From Stenopsyche tienmushanensis (Eukaryota > Arthropoda > Insecta > Trichoptera > Stenopsychidae), in contig WACJ01000351.1 of NCBI GenBank assembly GCA_008973525.1, forward strand, positions 124,001-188,000: DNA of 64,000 nt, read 5' to 3'. Numbering within the stretch: position 1 is the first letter of the stretch; the number at the start of each line of letters is the position of its first letter. The translations under genes and the position numbers were made by a program. Shown one piece after another: positions 13,571-23,982 of this stretch. The notes under the pieces were generated by a model that saw only the letters and a program-made list of their open reading frames with translations, was not told the DNA's origin and ran no database searches.

Positions 13571-13750
13571 TTTGCATCCATTACGGCTTGCAATCTACTA
13601 GATATTGAGGAAATGAGTTTCTGACATTGTTCTGTAATGACGTTGTTCCATTCCCTTTGGAACCGATTCTAAAGCCCCGCTGAAGAAGACGCATGGGTTG
13701 GGTTGGACTTCCCAATTATTCTCCTCCAACCATTTTTTGACGGAACGGGT
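13550..13750 (-). pseudogene. Tc1-like transposase, C-terminal piece
   Basis: Minus-strand translation gives VKKWLEENNWEVQPNP, the conserved region after the second catalytic Asp. A deletion removes the SPDLNPIE segment with the third acidic residue. A shifted frame then continues with EWNNVITEQCQKLIS and ends AVMDAKGDPTKY followed by TGA, the standard Tc1/Tc3 C-terminus. It abuts the 3' end of the retrotransposon insertion at about 13750. Loss of the third catalytic residue makes the copy dead independently of the insertion. Confidence 0.85.
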
Positions 13751-16700
13751 AAAAAAAAAAGAAAAAAAAAAGGGGGACTGGGGGCCCACCACATGCCCGA
13801 GCGTGTACCCAAGGTCGAGAACGACCTTACGACAGCTCTCGCTTACAAACAATACAAACTTAGTGAAACTAATTTTAAAGTCCCCCGAGAGGTACCACTT
13901 CTGCTCAATCTGGTGACCGAGCGCGTTGCAAAGCGCGAAAAAGAGAGGAAGGAAGAAGAGAGAAAAGGTTAGAAAGAAAAAAGAAAAAAGAGTTCGGCCA
14001 CACGGCCGCTGCGTCGCATATGTAGGACGCTATTTAAGGTCCGGCTTTAGCTGAGGGCTGCAGCCGGAAAAAACGCATGCCTGTGTGTAGCGGCAAGAGT
14101 CTACGTTAACCGGTGCTTCTCGCGCCGGAGCTTGGTGTAGTGCTTGGCGTAGAAGCCACCGTGAGCGCATTTAGCGCCGAAACTTAAACAAAACGCGTTG
14201 AAGGCGCTGAAGGCACCAGGACGGGTCACCAGATCTCTGTGCCCCACGGGCCCCTCACATGGCCCGCGAACACGGCACAGAAGCGCCTCTCTTTCGGCCC
14301 CCATGCCTTCGCAGGACCACAGAACATGTTCTGCGTCCATGCTAGGTGCAGTGCATGGGCAATCCGAACGATCCGAGAGCCCAAGTCCCATTAAGTGGGC
14401 ACTAAAATGGCCATGCCCTGTCAGAAATTGCGCTGACCAGTGATTTGGCGCAAACCAATTTGCCCTGAGTCTCCATTCAACGGAGCTCACGAACGCGTGA
14501 AGGGGTCGCCCCTTGCTCGAGTTTGACCACCTGTCCTGCCACGTGCGGGTGGCCGCGTCGCGCGCCCATTTCTTGATGTTATCCTTGAACGGATATTCGT
14601 TGATCTCTTCGGCGGAGAGGCTCGAGTCTCCCACGCTCAGAGCCTCTTTTTTTCTCCATCTGTATACAGCTGCTATTACCTGCAGCTGCAGATCCATTGG
14701 GAATACCCCAGCCAGTACCTGAAGACTGTGCGTGGCCGTCGTGCGGTACGCGCCGGTCATTCTTATCAAGGGGCTGCGTTGCGCAGAGTTCAGTCTGCCG
14801 GCAGCGGTGGTAGACAACAACTGCTGGTTGTTCCTACGAAGTCTGTGAGCCCAGGCTCCCGCTCCGTACGTCACTATGCTGACGTATATGGCTTGATATG
14901 CAATGCGCATACTGCGCGCGCTGAGGCCCCAATCCGCACCGCAGAGTCTCGACATCTTGCCGAAAGCACCCATCGCCTTCCCGACCGAATCTGAAACATT
15001 ACAAGAAAAATTCCCCCCTTTCCCGATTGTGACCCCCAGATAGGTAACTTCTTCATTGAATGGGATCTTTGTGCCGCTCATGATGATCTTCGGGAGGGTC
15101 TTCACAAAATTGCCGGTATCTCTGGAGCCGTTTTTGCGTCTGCTGCCGCAACCTTTCCTGGAACCCGCCTTTAGGACGAGACCGACGGACTTGCCGGGCG
15201 CGAAAGTCAATTTATTGAGGACGGCCCATTCCTCCAGCAACCTGGCCGCTGCGTTACCTTTCCTAGTTGCCTCTATGACGGTGTTGCTTGTTATTGTCAT
15301 AGTCAGGTCGTCAGCATAAGCGAAGAGCTTGCAACCGCTGGGAAGCTGCAGCTTGAAGACGTCGTCCAGCAGCACGTTCCATAGTATTGGCCCCAGCACG
15401 GAGCCCTGCGGGCATCCTTTCGACAGCTGCCTCTGGATGATTTCGCCTCCGGCCTGGGCGATGAGCTTCCTGTTGTTGAAGTAGCTGCGTATGAGGGCGA
15501 CGATGTTCGGCTGAACTCCGTCTCTCCGCAGCTTCAGCAGGATCATTGGCCACCAAGCATTGTCGAAAGCCCCCTGAACGTCCAGGAACAGCGCATACAC
15601 GTAGTTGTATTTGTCCATGCTTTTGTCGACCACCCTCAGGACGCTATTTATCGCGTCCGTCGTGGATTTACCTGGTCTGAATCCAAACTGTCTTTCCGAG
15701 AGAGGATTTGTGCCCTCGTAGACAAGGTTCAGCCGGTTTGCGATTATTCGCTCAAGAATTTTCCCCAAGATGGGGAGGAGCACAATGATCCTGTAGGCTT
15801 TGGGCTCGCATGGAGGTTTGTCGGACTTGGGCTTGGGAAGGACTACTGCTAGTCCCACCTTCCAACAATCCGGAAAAACCTCGCTTCTGAAACACTCCTG
15901 GAAGACGTGGCATAGGTCCATTTCAACTTTCTTGTATGCGCGTCTGATAATGTGCCCATCCAATCTGTCGGGGCCGGGTGACTTCTTAGGATTGAGGAAG
16001 CGGACAATGTCCTCAATTTCCTCGGCATCTGGTGTGGCTGCGTCTGGACCCTCCGGGGGGACCAGGCTGTCCCTTCTTATCTGCTTGTGAATAGGCAGGT
16101 CGTCCTCTGGCACATCGTGTGGGAGGAGCGCGTCGAACAGGTACTGCATCGATTGCGGCAGGGTGACCGCTGTCATCCCGCTGCGCGGGTCGCGAATTCC
16201 TGAGCATATAGCTTTTCGACCAGAAGATACTGCCTTATAGGCTGGTCCCCAGGGACCCGGTTTGCAATGGTCTCTGACATATTCCCTCCACGACCTCAAT
16301 TTTGCAGCTCCGATGTTTCTCCTGTATTCGGCCGCCAGCCGAGCTCTTTCCATGCGTAGCCTCGCTATTTCCGGCGACCCGTTCTTCCTGGCCTCCTGCC
16401 ACCTTCGGCGAGCCTTGCGGAGGAGCGCTCTCTGGAGCGACAGGTCAATATTCCACCACGGGGGCTGCAACGTTTTGGCCTCCGACGAGCGACCAAGGCC
16501 GGTTTCGGCTGCTTCCACAATTGCACTGTTTAGGGCCTCCGCGGCACGATTCACACCATTTTCTCTGCAAATTTCCAGGCAGTCGATGGCGTCTATTTTG
16601 GCAGCAAGGGGTTCATCGAGTTCTTCAATGTTTCTTCTCGACCGAAAACGCCGGGGCAGCGCAGGGGCTGATCCAACACCCCCTGCGGCGCCACTCAGCC

Positions 16701-17470
16701 TGACGTTGAAGGCGATTAGGTTATGGTCAGAGCTGACTAAGTGTTCCATCACCCTCCAGCCAGCGACTCGTCGCGCGAGGGCCGGACTCGAGAGCGTGAT
16801 GTCAATATGGCTCGTGCCACTAGTGCCCGCGAAGGTGGGGGGGCTGTGGGGGTCATTTAACACGATAAGTTCGCGCTGCAGGACGAAATCATCAACGGCA
16901 TCGTCTCTTCTTCTGCTCTTGGCACATCTTTGTCTCGGGAGGAGGGGCCCCCATAAAGTCGATCTTGCGTTGGCGTCGGCACCGATGATTATTCCTGCAT
17001 CTTTGTTAGCGTCTAGGATCGTTATCGCTTTGTTCAGGCTTGCGATCATGTCGTCCGGTTCATCCGCGAACTGAAAGTAGCATGAGATCAGATGGAGCGA
17101 GTCGCCTCCCCGTCTGATTTCCGCGCATATGATGTTTTTGCCCGACGCTTGTTCGAGCATCATGGCCTCTAGATCCCTATTGTAAATGATGATGGCGGCT
17201 CCCGGCTTCGGGTCCGCCAAAATCACTCGCACTCCGCTGCCGAGGCCCGGTATGGTGCCGCGTGAGAAAGGGGGCTCTTGTACTAAGACGAGGTCCAGTT
17301 TTAGCTCCTTGGCACATTGGTGCAGTTCAGAAACTACAGCACTCGATCGGTGCAGGTTCAGCTGCTCGCAACGGAGCGGGGGGGGGGGGGCCTCGACCGC
17401 GCGCACTCACCCTTGATCTGGGTGCTATTTTTTCCGTTGTCGGTGGTTCAGCCATAGTCGATCCTGTTCA
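13751..17470 (-). mobile_element. R1-clade non-LTR retrotransposon, 5'-truncated, ORF2 intact
   Basis: A GC-rich (clearly above the flanks) 3.7-kb unit inserted in a Tc1-like transposase. Rejoining the flanks gives the uninterrupted Tc1 coding context GACGGAACGGGTCGTATGC (plus strand), with about 3 bases (GGT) present on both sides, so the duplication is very short. It begins about 65 bases upstream of the ORF2 start and lacks ORF1, so it is 5'-truncated. The 3' untranslated part (13751-14100) ends not in poly(A) but, on the element's sense strand, in a C run followed by oligo-T broken by one C. Intact coding capacity suggests recent insertion. Confidence 0.85.
14101..17406 (-). CDS. R1-clade retrotransposon ORF2: APE endonuclease / reverse transcriptase
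   Basis: An uninterrupted frame of 1101 residues. The N-terminal apurinic-like endonuclease (about 13-240) shows N17 in LNLHRS, E44 in LVQEPPFSRG, the GADANARSTLWG motif and the terminal SDHNLI. The reverse transcriptase follows, with KSPGPDRLDG, RQFGFRPGKST, a SKGCPQGSVLGPILWN block and the catalytic AYADD near residue 700. The C-terminus carries a CCHC-type knuckle, CPCTAPSMDAEHVLWSC, near 1010-1025. This is the layout of R1-clade elements, many of which nick a defined target and prime reverse transcription there. The annotated Met may not be the native start; homology is visible from about residue 13. The long plus-strand open frames over it (for example 16262-17074) are antisense shadows caused by the GC-rich codon use. 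Confidence 0.92.
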   Translation of the reverse strand: MRAVEAPPPPLRCEQLNLHRSSAVVSELHQCAKELKLDLVLVQEPPFSRGTIPGLGSGVRVILADPKPGAAIIIYNRDLEAMMLEQASGKNIICAEIRRGGDSLHLISCYFQFADEPDDMIASLNKAITILDANKDAGIIIGADANARSTLWGPLLPRQRCAKSRRRDDAVDDFVLQRELIVLNDPHSPPTFAGTSGTSHIDITLSSPALARRVAGWRVMEHLVSSDHNLIAFNVRLSGAAGGVGSAPALPRRFRSRRNIEELDEPLAAKIDAIDCLEICRENGVNRAAEALNSAIVEAAETGLGRSSEAKTLQPPWWNIDLSLQRALLRKARRRWQEARKNGSPEIARLRMERARLAAEYRRNIGAAKLRSWREYVRDHCKPGPWGPAYKAVSSGRKAICSGIRDPRSGMTAVTLPQSMQYLFDALLPHDVPEDDLPIHKQIRRDSLVPPEGPDAATPDAEEIEDIVRFLNPKKSPGPDRLDGHIIRRAYKKVEMDLCHVFQECFRSEVFPDCWKVGLAVVLPKPKSDKPPCEPKAYRIIVLLPILGKILERIIANRLNLVYEGTNPLSERQFGFRPGKSTTDAINSVLRVVDKSMDKYNYVYALFLDVQGAFDNAWWPMILLKLRRDGVQPNIVALIRSYFNNRKLIAQAGGEIIQRQLSKGCPQGSVLGPILWNVLLDDVFKLQLPSGCKLFAYADDLTMTITSNTVIEATRKGNAAARLLEEWAVLNKLTFAPGKSVGLVLKAGSRKGCGSRRKNGSRDTGNFVKTLPKIIMSGTKIPFNEEVTYLGVTIGKGGNFSCNVSDSVGKAMGAFGKMSRLCGADWGLSARSMRIAYQAIYVSIVTYGAGAWAHRLRRNNQQLLSTTAAGRLNSAQRSPLIRMTGAYRTTATHSLQVLAGVFPMDLQLQVIAAVYRWRKKEALSVGDSSLSAEEINEYPFKDNIKKWARDAATRTWQDRWSNSSKGRPLHAFVSSVEWRLRANWFAPNHWSAQFLTGHGHFSAHLMGLGLSDRSDCPCTAPSMDAEHVLWSCEGMGAEREALLCRVRGPCEGPVGHRDLVTRPGAFSAFNAFCLSFGAKCAHGGFYAKHYTKLRREKHRLT

Positions 17471-17850
17471 GGTCGTATGCATGTGGGTCTCCATCATGTT
17501 GGAATACAATTCTTTCTTTGTCCAATCCATAAAGTCAAACTACTTATTCAAAGTCGCTTTCCAGAATGCTTTTGTAGAGCTCCTGGTACATGTTGCCCCT
17601 CTATTAGAGTTCAAAAGCCGAGGCCAAGGGCCGTAAAACATGCCCAAACTATGATTCGTCCGCCTCCGTGCTTGACAGTTGATTGAGTTGACTTGCTCTC
17701 GGAACTTCTTTCGGCCTTGAACCAGCTCCACTGCAAATCATCCGATAGGATAAGATTGACCTTCGTTTCATATGACCAGATAACCCGATTCCAATCTTCT
17801 ATGAAGCGCTCGTGGCAAATATCTGTATTAACCTGTTGAGGAGCGAGCAA
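17471..17850 (-). pseudogene. Tc1-like transposase, DDE core piece
   Basis: The minus strand reads RFIEDWNRVIWSYETKVNL, where the usual WSDETKVN has its catalytic Asp changed to Tyr. It continues VKHGGGRIIVWACFTALGLGF. After a frameshift it reads GNMYQELYKSILESDFE, two stops, then LDKERIVFQHDGDP, the second catalytic Asp motif. The frame then breaks at the retrotransposon junction. The order and spacing are those of Tc1 transposases. The mutated first Asp plus stops show the copy was inactive. Confidence 0.88.
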
Positions 17851-18770
17851 ATTTAAAATCGATGAAGTCGTTGATGTCATAATCGCTTTACGCCGATTAC
17901 TTTCTGTCAGCTCCTAATCAGCCTAAGACAATCTTCAATTCGAGGCAGGGTCGATTGTAAATAAACATTTGATAACATACAAGATCGCGTCATTTCTTTA
18001 CATAAACAATGCACAAAAAATCGATTCATTTGCTCCTCCTTTAGAAGGAAATGATAATTGAACAAAGACTCATTCAACACGCAGCGAAGAACGGCAAGCA
18101 GTTAAATAGATAACACAAAATATTCGGTCGTTTCTTTGCGTAAACAAATAACACACTTGAAATCGAAATCATTATAAGTCGATAAATTTGGGCTTAACGA
18201 TCTATACAATCATGCGAGGAACTATCCGTCTCAGTCTCCCGAACTGCGCTAAGTTCTCTCTGTCTCTGTCTGTCTCCGAGCTTCAATGTGCAAGAGTGCT
18301 CTTTCTGGGGCATAAGAATTAGGACGTACATGTACGTCGAAGCTCCCTGACAGCTTAATGACCCCCTCCCCCCGGAAATGCAATTATCTTTTAAAAGTTA
18401 ACTAAAATGCAATATATTAAATACTATTATTATGTATGTTTTAAAATAATATACTAAGATAGTCCCAAATGTACCCGACCTAACGTATAGATGGCGGTTA
18501 CTGTTGTAAAAAAAATACTATGATAGAAAATGTCTAGAAGCTATGTTGCTCTCATGATCATACAGATCATAGAAAATGCCGCCGAAAAAGCCTTAAAAGA
18601 GGGCGGAGTGGTCATAAGGTTTGTATGCTCAATCGGTCTGCTTTTCGGATCGCTAATATGCAACTCTCGATCAGATCGATAATCTGCGTTTTGCGTCCCA
18701 AGCCCAGTTGTGCTCGTGGCGGGCGCCTGCTTTGCTACGTCCTTGTTACGGCCCTGCTCTAAAGTCCAGT
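17851..18770. other. Foreign segment inside the Tc1-like element, identity unknown
   Basis: In an ordinary Tc1 gene the helix-turn-helix region and the DDE core are separated by roughly 200-250 bases. Here about 0.9 kb of unrelated sequence intervenes. It contains a TCTCTCTGTCTCTGTCTGTCT microsatellite near 18255, a CCCCCTCCCCCC run near 18362 and no open frame. One edge reads TGTTGAGGAGCG, which could be an LTR terminus, but a matching end is not clear. It may be a solo LTR, another MITE or a second, decayed Tc1 copy. Confidence 0.45.
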
Positions 18771-18779
18771 TGATGTTGA

Positions 18780-19060
18780 TTTTTGTGAATTCAAACCTCT
18801 TCGGGCAATGGTGTGAAGTTAGATTTGGCTTTTTATCCTTTTTAACGGGGAGATAACCAGCAGACTTGGGTGCCCTTGCAACTGTAATTCGACTAACGTC
18901 TACAGTCTACTGTCATTAGATAGACGTCGAACAGGCCCTTGCGAATAGCACTGATTGAGCCAACGCTAATTCCCGTGTGGTCCATGATGGCTCGGTAGGA
19001 CGTATTGGAACGCAGCAGGGTCTCGACTTGTTTTTTATTGCTGTTGCTGAGAGCCTTCAT
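18780..19060 (-). pseudogene. Tc1-like transposase, N-terminal DNA-binding piece
   Basis: From an ATG at 19060 (minus) the frame reads MKALSNSNKKQVETLLRSN then SYRAIMDHTGISVGSISAIR, a helix-turn-helix as in Tc1/Tc3 paired-like domains that bind the TIRs. It is interrupted by a stop near 18893. A second frame gives KFEFTKI-like residues and NWTLEQ, resembling the short stretch just before the DDE core. Confidence 0.65.
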
Positions 19061-19149
19061 CGACCAGAGGGCTGCGAAAAAATATATTGTTGTGTAATAT
19101 TTTCTTAAATGTAGGTCGGTACTGATAAAAAAGGTTAGCCGGTGAATAT

Positions 19150-19353
19150 CGACAGAGAAGCCTGTGTGCACAAAACTGTTCAAATGCTTTTTTATAGTTT
19201 TTGTCTTACTTTTTCTTTGTATAAAATGCATACTTACACATTATCAAATATGATAGAGATACTATATTTTAAAGTCTAAATGGGTATGATTCGACAAAAA
19301 TCGAAGCGAAAATAAACGTTTGGAAAACATTTGAGCAGTTTTGAGCGGCACAG
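19150..19353. repeat. Right terminal inverted repeat of the Tc1-like element
   Basis: Reverse complement aligns with 13365-13570 over about 200 bases, ending in GGCACAG and the flanking TA at 19354-19355. Confidence 0.85.
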
Positions 19354-19355
19354 TA

Positions 19356-20451
19356 TTACTCGTATCTTTGACGTTTAAATCTGAGTACAAATCATTTTTG
19401 TGTGCAAAATATTCATATAAATTATTTTTGAATCAATGTGTATGCATCCCATATTGCGTACACGGAATTTGACCAATATGGCGTTCGTACCGAGGTGATA
19501 ATAATATATAATAAATAAGTGCATAAGACCGTAGAAGGTCAAAGCAAAAGAGTTCTTCGATAAATCGTTCCGACTAAAAGCGAAGGTTGACACAAGCTCT
19601 GAATTCAAATTCACCCATTTCGGTGGACACTCAATGACAATACCTTTAGTCCTGCGTGACGAGAAATCATGATATGCAGGAGGAGGTCCTGGACGGTATT
19701 TCCAGTACACGGTAGCTCACTGCAATTAGCTTACGTTGGAATAAACATAATTTTAACTAGCATTCGTATGATCGCCTCACGTGGGATGCAATTAACCTCC
19801 ATTTTATGGCTCGCACTAAATCCCGTTGGCGGCGCTTAATCTGTCACACGTGCTGAATGTCTGCACGTAGATTGCATAGCAGATGACATCACATTCGGTG
19901 CATGCTGGACTATTACCACGCATGGCGTGACGCTCTGCTGCCAACGAAAGATCATTACATCTGATGGTCAAGGATGGCTCTATTTTTGGCCTCGAACTAG
20001 GCCATTCCACCTGATGATGATGGACCTCAATTAAAAGTGCATAGACATCCTTGATCTTTTTTATAAAAATAATATTTAATACTGGCGATAACGATAAGAT
20101 CTTAAGACGAAATCATTGAATATTTATAAATTGAATGGAATACCCAGGGATCATCATCAGAAAAACAAAACAAACAAAAACCAAGCATATGGATCCTTAT
20201 ATAAAATACCAATGACGAATGTTTATTTCGATTGAAATTCTCATCACAACTCAATCTTATTAGATCTGTTTATTCGACTACAATTTGGTAAAACCAATTC
20301 GATTTAAGGTATTAAGAATTTCGCTACACTAATAAAAGTATGTCTCTGCAATGAAATCATCACCCTGTTCCTATTATTGCTGTTTATATCATACTCAACA
20401 TGGATAAGTCATATTTAAATTTGTTAGCTTTTGTTATGAATACTAAATCCA
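19356..20451. other. Spacer with a GC-richer unassigned block
   Basis: Between 19560 and 20040 base composition rises, and minus-strand frames at 19375-19710 (contains YWKYRPGPPPAYHDFSSRR) and 19816-20010 stay open. Neither matches a family I recognise, and no splice structure is convincing. It could be host exon remains or a retroelement tail. Confidence 0.3.
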
Positions 20452-21028
20452 CTTAAACATTTTTTGTGTGGTAGTTGCGTTCCGTGGAAAATCGCACAAA
20501 AAAAGCTATGGCTTACATAGAAAAAATGAAGATGCGTTCCAAGGATTTTAAAACCCGCATAACTTTAAACAGCTTTATAAAATATATTGTAAATCGCACA
20601 AAAAAGTTAATAAAAAACAGGAAAATAATAATGCAATTAAAAAATAACATTTAAAGGACTTCTTGCATCATCTCTGTATGATAATTTTCGATATGATTCA
20701 AAATCGCTCTCTTTTTCAGAAGAAATAGTATACCCAGAGTTAATGTCATCATTGTTCTGTGTAGATTTTATCTTTCCAACAATATAGTATAATTAGTAAA
20801 GAAGTCACTATAGCCCCTAACTTAAAAAAGGTATATCAAAAAAATGTTTAAAAAAATTCAGTTAAGTCATTTTTCGGCCTTATTTTGTCAGTTTTAATTT
20901 TTTTTTTAAATAGTTAAAAAATACATTTTGACATAAATCTCAATACGTACTTACTCTTTATAAAAAATAAAAATAAATGCTTTTAAAAAACCGCATAACA
21001 TCGAAATCGCACAAAAAGAGGTTCGGGT
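20452..21028. mobile_element. Uncharacterised TIR element, short copy (about 575 bp)
   Basis: The left end carries TTTTTTGTGTGGTAGTTGCG. The right end, reverse-complemented, reads CTCTTTTTGTGCGATTTCG. Repeated AATCGCACAAAAA and CCGCATAACTT motifs lie just inside both ends. A second, longer copy is at 48799-49690, sharing both ends and most of the interior (for example CTTACATAGAAAAA and GGACTTCTTGCATCAT). No reading frame is visible. The superfamily is unclear to me. A clean target duplication is not visible. Confidence 0.7.
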
Positions 21029-23982
21029 ATATTAGATTGTCCAGTTAGAAATGCCATTTTTTTCATACTTACTTTTTGACCATTGCATATTTTATTAGTC
21101 GACTAACATCTGGAGAACGTTATTTTCTACAAAATTTTTTTTTTTTTCAAACTGCGTTTCAAGATGGAAGAAATTGCATACGGTACGAATACCTTTAAAA
21201 AATTAATGCAACAACTACAACTAAAAGTATTCGTGATGCACTTGAAGAATATCTAAGTGTTTATCAATACTATAGATGGTTCAAATAATTTAAAAATGAA
21301 AATTTTAGTTCAGAAAATAAGATCCGAAGTGAGAGAAAGGTTAAAATGGATGACGTTATCCTGCGTGCTGAAATTGAATCAAATCCAACATAAACTATAC
21401 GAGAATTATCAGACAAGCTTGGATATTTTCGAAAAAGTATTCAAATACAATTTTTAAAAAAATAGGAAAGCCTATAAAACAGGGGGTCCTCAATTTATTT
21501 TTTAACTCATTTATATCCGTACTTTTTTATAAGATGCGTATAAAAATGATGATCTGAGTGACAGAGTTAATTATGGCTTTGTTCCCCTATTAAGATATTC
21601 TCAATAATATATAACATGATCACTTGTTAGGTAGGATTCTCATATTACTCCCAAGTAGTACATAACACTAAGAAACAAATTGAAATCTGGAAGTCAAGTC
21701 TGGGTGCAAAGCAGCTATGTTGGAAGAGATACCAAATATATAATAATAACTTTCAAGTCTTGATTTGAATAGTAATACTATCTAAAGTATTGATTTAACA
21801 AAACGAATTCTGCATAAGAACAGTGAAGTTCACATATTATATCAACACAAAAGTCAATCAGACTTTTTCACGTAAAACGTGTACCAAACCAATATTTTCG
21901 AATCGGTTCAGTTCCGGTTTTCGTTCCAGTAAAAGTATCGGATTTACCGGTTTTTGGGTTTTTGGTTCAGTTTCGGTTTGAACCCCTGATTTATGTGAAT
22001 AAAATCATATGTTGAAGATAGAATGAAACAGTCTCATTAAAGCAACCCTTTTACGGAAAAATATTTTATAGATCAAAACATCCACAAAATTTGAATATTA
22101 ACGCTCACTATTTCAATTATATATGTTTTAAAATAATACAATATTCGCTTATCTATAATTTTATTGTTGCAGACGTTAAATTATAGATCTTTCCACCTTA
22201 TTATCATTGTTAGCTAACAATGATAGATTTTAGGAGGAAGGCTTTTATCTTATCATATAATGTTTTGTGAAAGCGACAAATCTATATGTTTCATCTTGAC
22301 AAGGGATCATATTGGAAAAATCAAAATCAGTGCATGCTTTGTTACAATTTTTAATCTAAATTATTAAAATCACAAGCAGCTCGTTGCTCGTTGCTCAATC
22401 ACGAACTTTAATGCTGCATAAAATAGTGATTTTAACCAAGATATTGCGAATGTACCTCTAGTTTTTAAGTCATAGATTTATACTGATCTGATCATCATCT
22501 GAGAATTCTGATGAAATGATAAAATCGGTGTTTATGGATAAATCCTGTGGGTTTTCATTAACTTTTCAAGTGCCATTGTACTCGAAAATAATATCATTTG
22601 TCCGTCTGTCATTGTTTTTCGTTCATTAACGTCACTAAGTGTTATACAATGACTGTTTTTTTAAATTTACTTTTTTCGGAGAGTATAATTCAAAGTGATA
22701 AGAAGATCCATTAGTTTTGATTGTCAACATCATCATAAAACTTCACCTCGAATCGATCATCGAGAAACTCAGACGAACAACAAGGCAACTGGACTCACAT
22801 CGTGATAATTTAATTCACAGCATGGAGTTTGCACGTCGTGATTCATAAGATTAGTACAATTTCACAAATGTCATTCGAACGACATATTAATTTTCGTTTT
22901 TCGAAATCTGACGACGAGATCATCGATACTAAGTTTAATTAGGCTCCTCTCAATTTGTTAGCACATTGTGTGTTCTTGACGATGTTTATACATGGAGGCA
23001 TTCAAATATTTTAGCAACAATCTTATCTGCAAACAAAATTTAATATGGGAGATTTTAAGTGATATGTGTTTGATTTTCCGATTCGACCAAGTAACTAAGC
23101 AATATAAAAATATGCAAAAAATACCTACTACATTTGTACTAACTATAATTTATTCAAATATTTTTTCATCCCCTTCTATTCATAAAAAAATATGTAACGC
23201 AATCATAGATCGATCGTTCTACTATCATTTGTCATTATAATCATAAATTGCATAATTTTTCCGTGATTTATTATAAATATTTTTTTGCAACAGCTATGAA
23301 TTTAGACAAGGATATTAAATTTAAGCAATTGTACATTATATCATTGGAAATTGAACACAAAATCCAACATTGATTGATATTATAATGAAGCTTTTATCTA
23401 AAAGATAAGCTATAAATGTTAATCCCTTTGATAGGGTGCATTGAACTTACAATCCTCCATCTAATTTTCTATTTTTTTTAGATAAGATTTTATCGACTGT
23501 CGGCATTAAATGTGCCAATAGTTCGTTTCCAGGAAAGTCATCTAAATTATATATATATATTAGCGCAACATCTTTGTTGTTATTTATAAAGCTAACGACC
23601 TTTTTCATTTTTGAATGCAAAAAAATGATTGAAAAGGTTATCAGATATTTGTAAAGTTGATTAGGGATTAAAATGCGTTTTTGATTGTTACATATTGAAT
23701 TGATATAAATGACATGATTATATTTAGACTGAAAATCAAAACAAAATTTCGTGATTGAAATTCGCACTCTAGATAGCTAAGCAAAATCTAATTTATACGC
23801 TAAATATACATATTATATTTGAAAAACTAAGACAGCATTATTAAACCCTAGATAATATCATTTATTATCTTGTGAGCAATGAAAGAATATATGCACGCGG
23901 AACATTTCGCTGGTATGGGCGACGGCAGGAGTAAGAGCAAATACACACAAAAAACAGTACTCGAAATGGTATATAACGCTTA
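21029..23982. other. Spacer without a recognisable gene
   Basis: AT-rich, stop-dense. Near 21890-21990 an ACCGG/GGTTTTT/GGTTCAG-rich low-complexity patch recalls the degenerate GGTTC-type repeats. The open frame at 22992-23240 has no motif. I see no gene. Confidence 0.5.

Larger units (their letters stand above)
13365..19353 (-). mobile_element. Tc1-like DNA transposon, interrupted by nested insertions
   Basis: Both ends are bounded by TA (13363-13364 and 19354-19355). The left terminus CAGTATCGATCAAAACTG and the reverse-complemented right terminus CTGTGCCGCTCAAAACTG begin inverted repeats that stay alignable for about 200 bases, including TTCCAAACGTTT, TTTTCGCTTCG and GTCGAATCATA. Between them lie, in minus-strand order, an N-terminal helix-turn-helix block, a foreign segment, the DDE core with the first two catalytic positions, an R1-clade retrotransposon, and the transposase C-terminus. 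Without the insertions it would be about 1.3-2.3 kb, the usual Tc1 size. Frameshifts and stops make the transposase non-functional, but the long TIRs remain recognisable. Confidence 0.88.

Noticed and set aside
16262..17074. A 270-residue plus-strand open frame, with other plus-strand frames across 14198-17636.
   Set aside because: Antisense shadows of the GC-rich retrotransposon ORF2; their composition is Ser/Leu/Arg-rich without motifs, while the minus strand encodes a complete endonuclease/RT.
17375..17395. A long G run near the start of the retrotransposon ORF as a possible frameshift or G-quadruplex site.
   Set aside because: The run lies upstream of the first recognisable endonuclease residues, so it only makes the exact start uncertain; homopolymer length may be a sequencing artefact.
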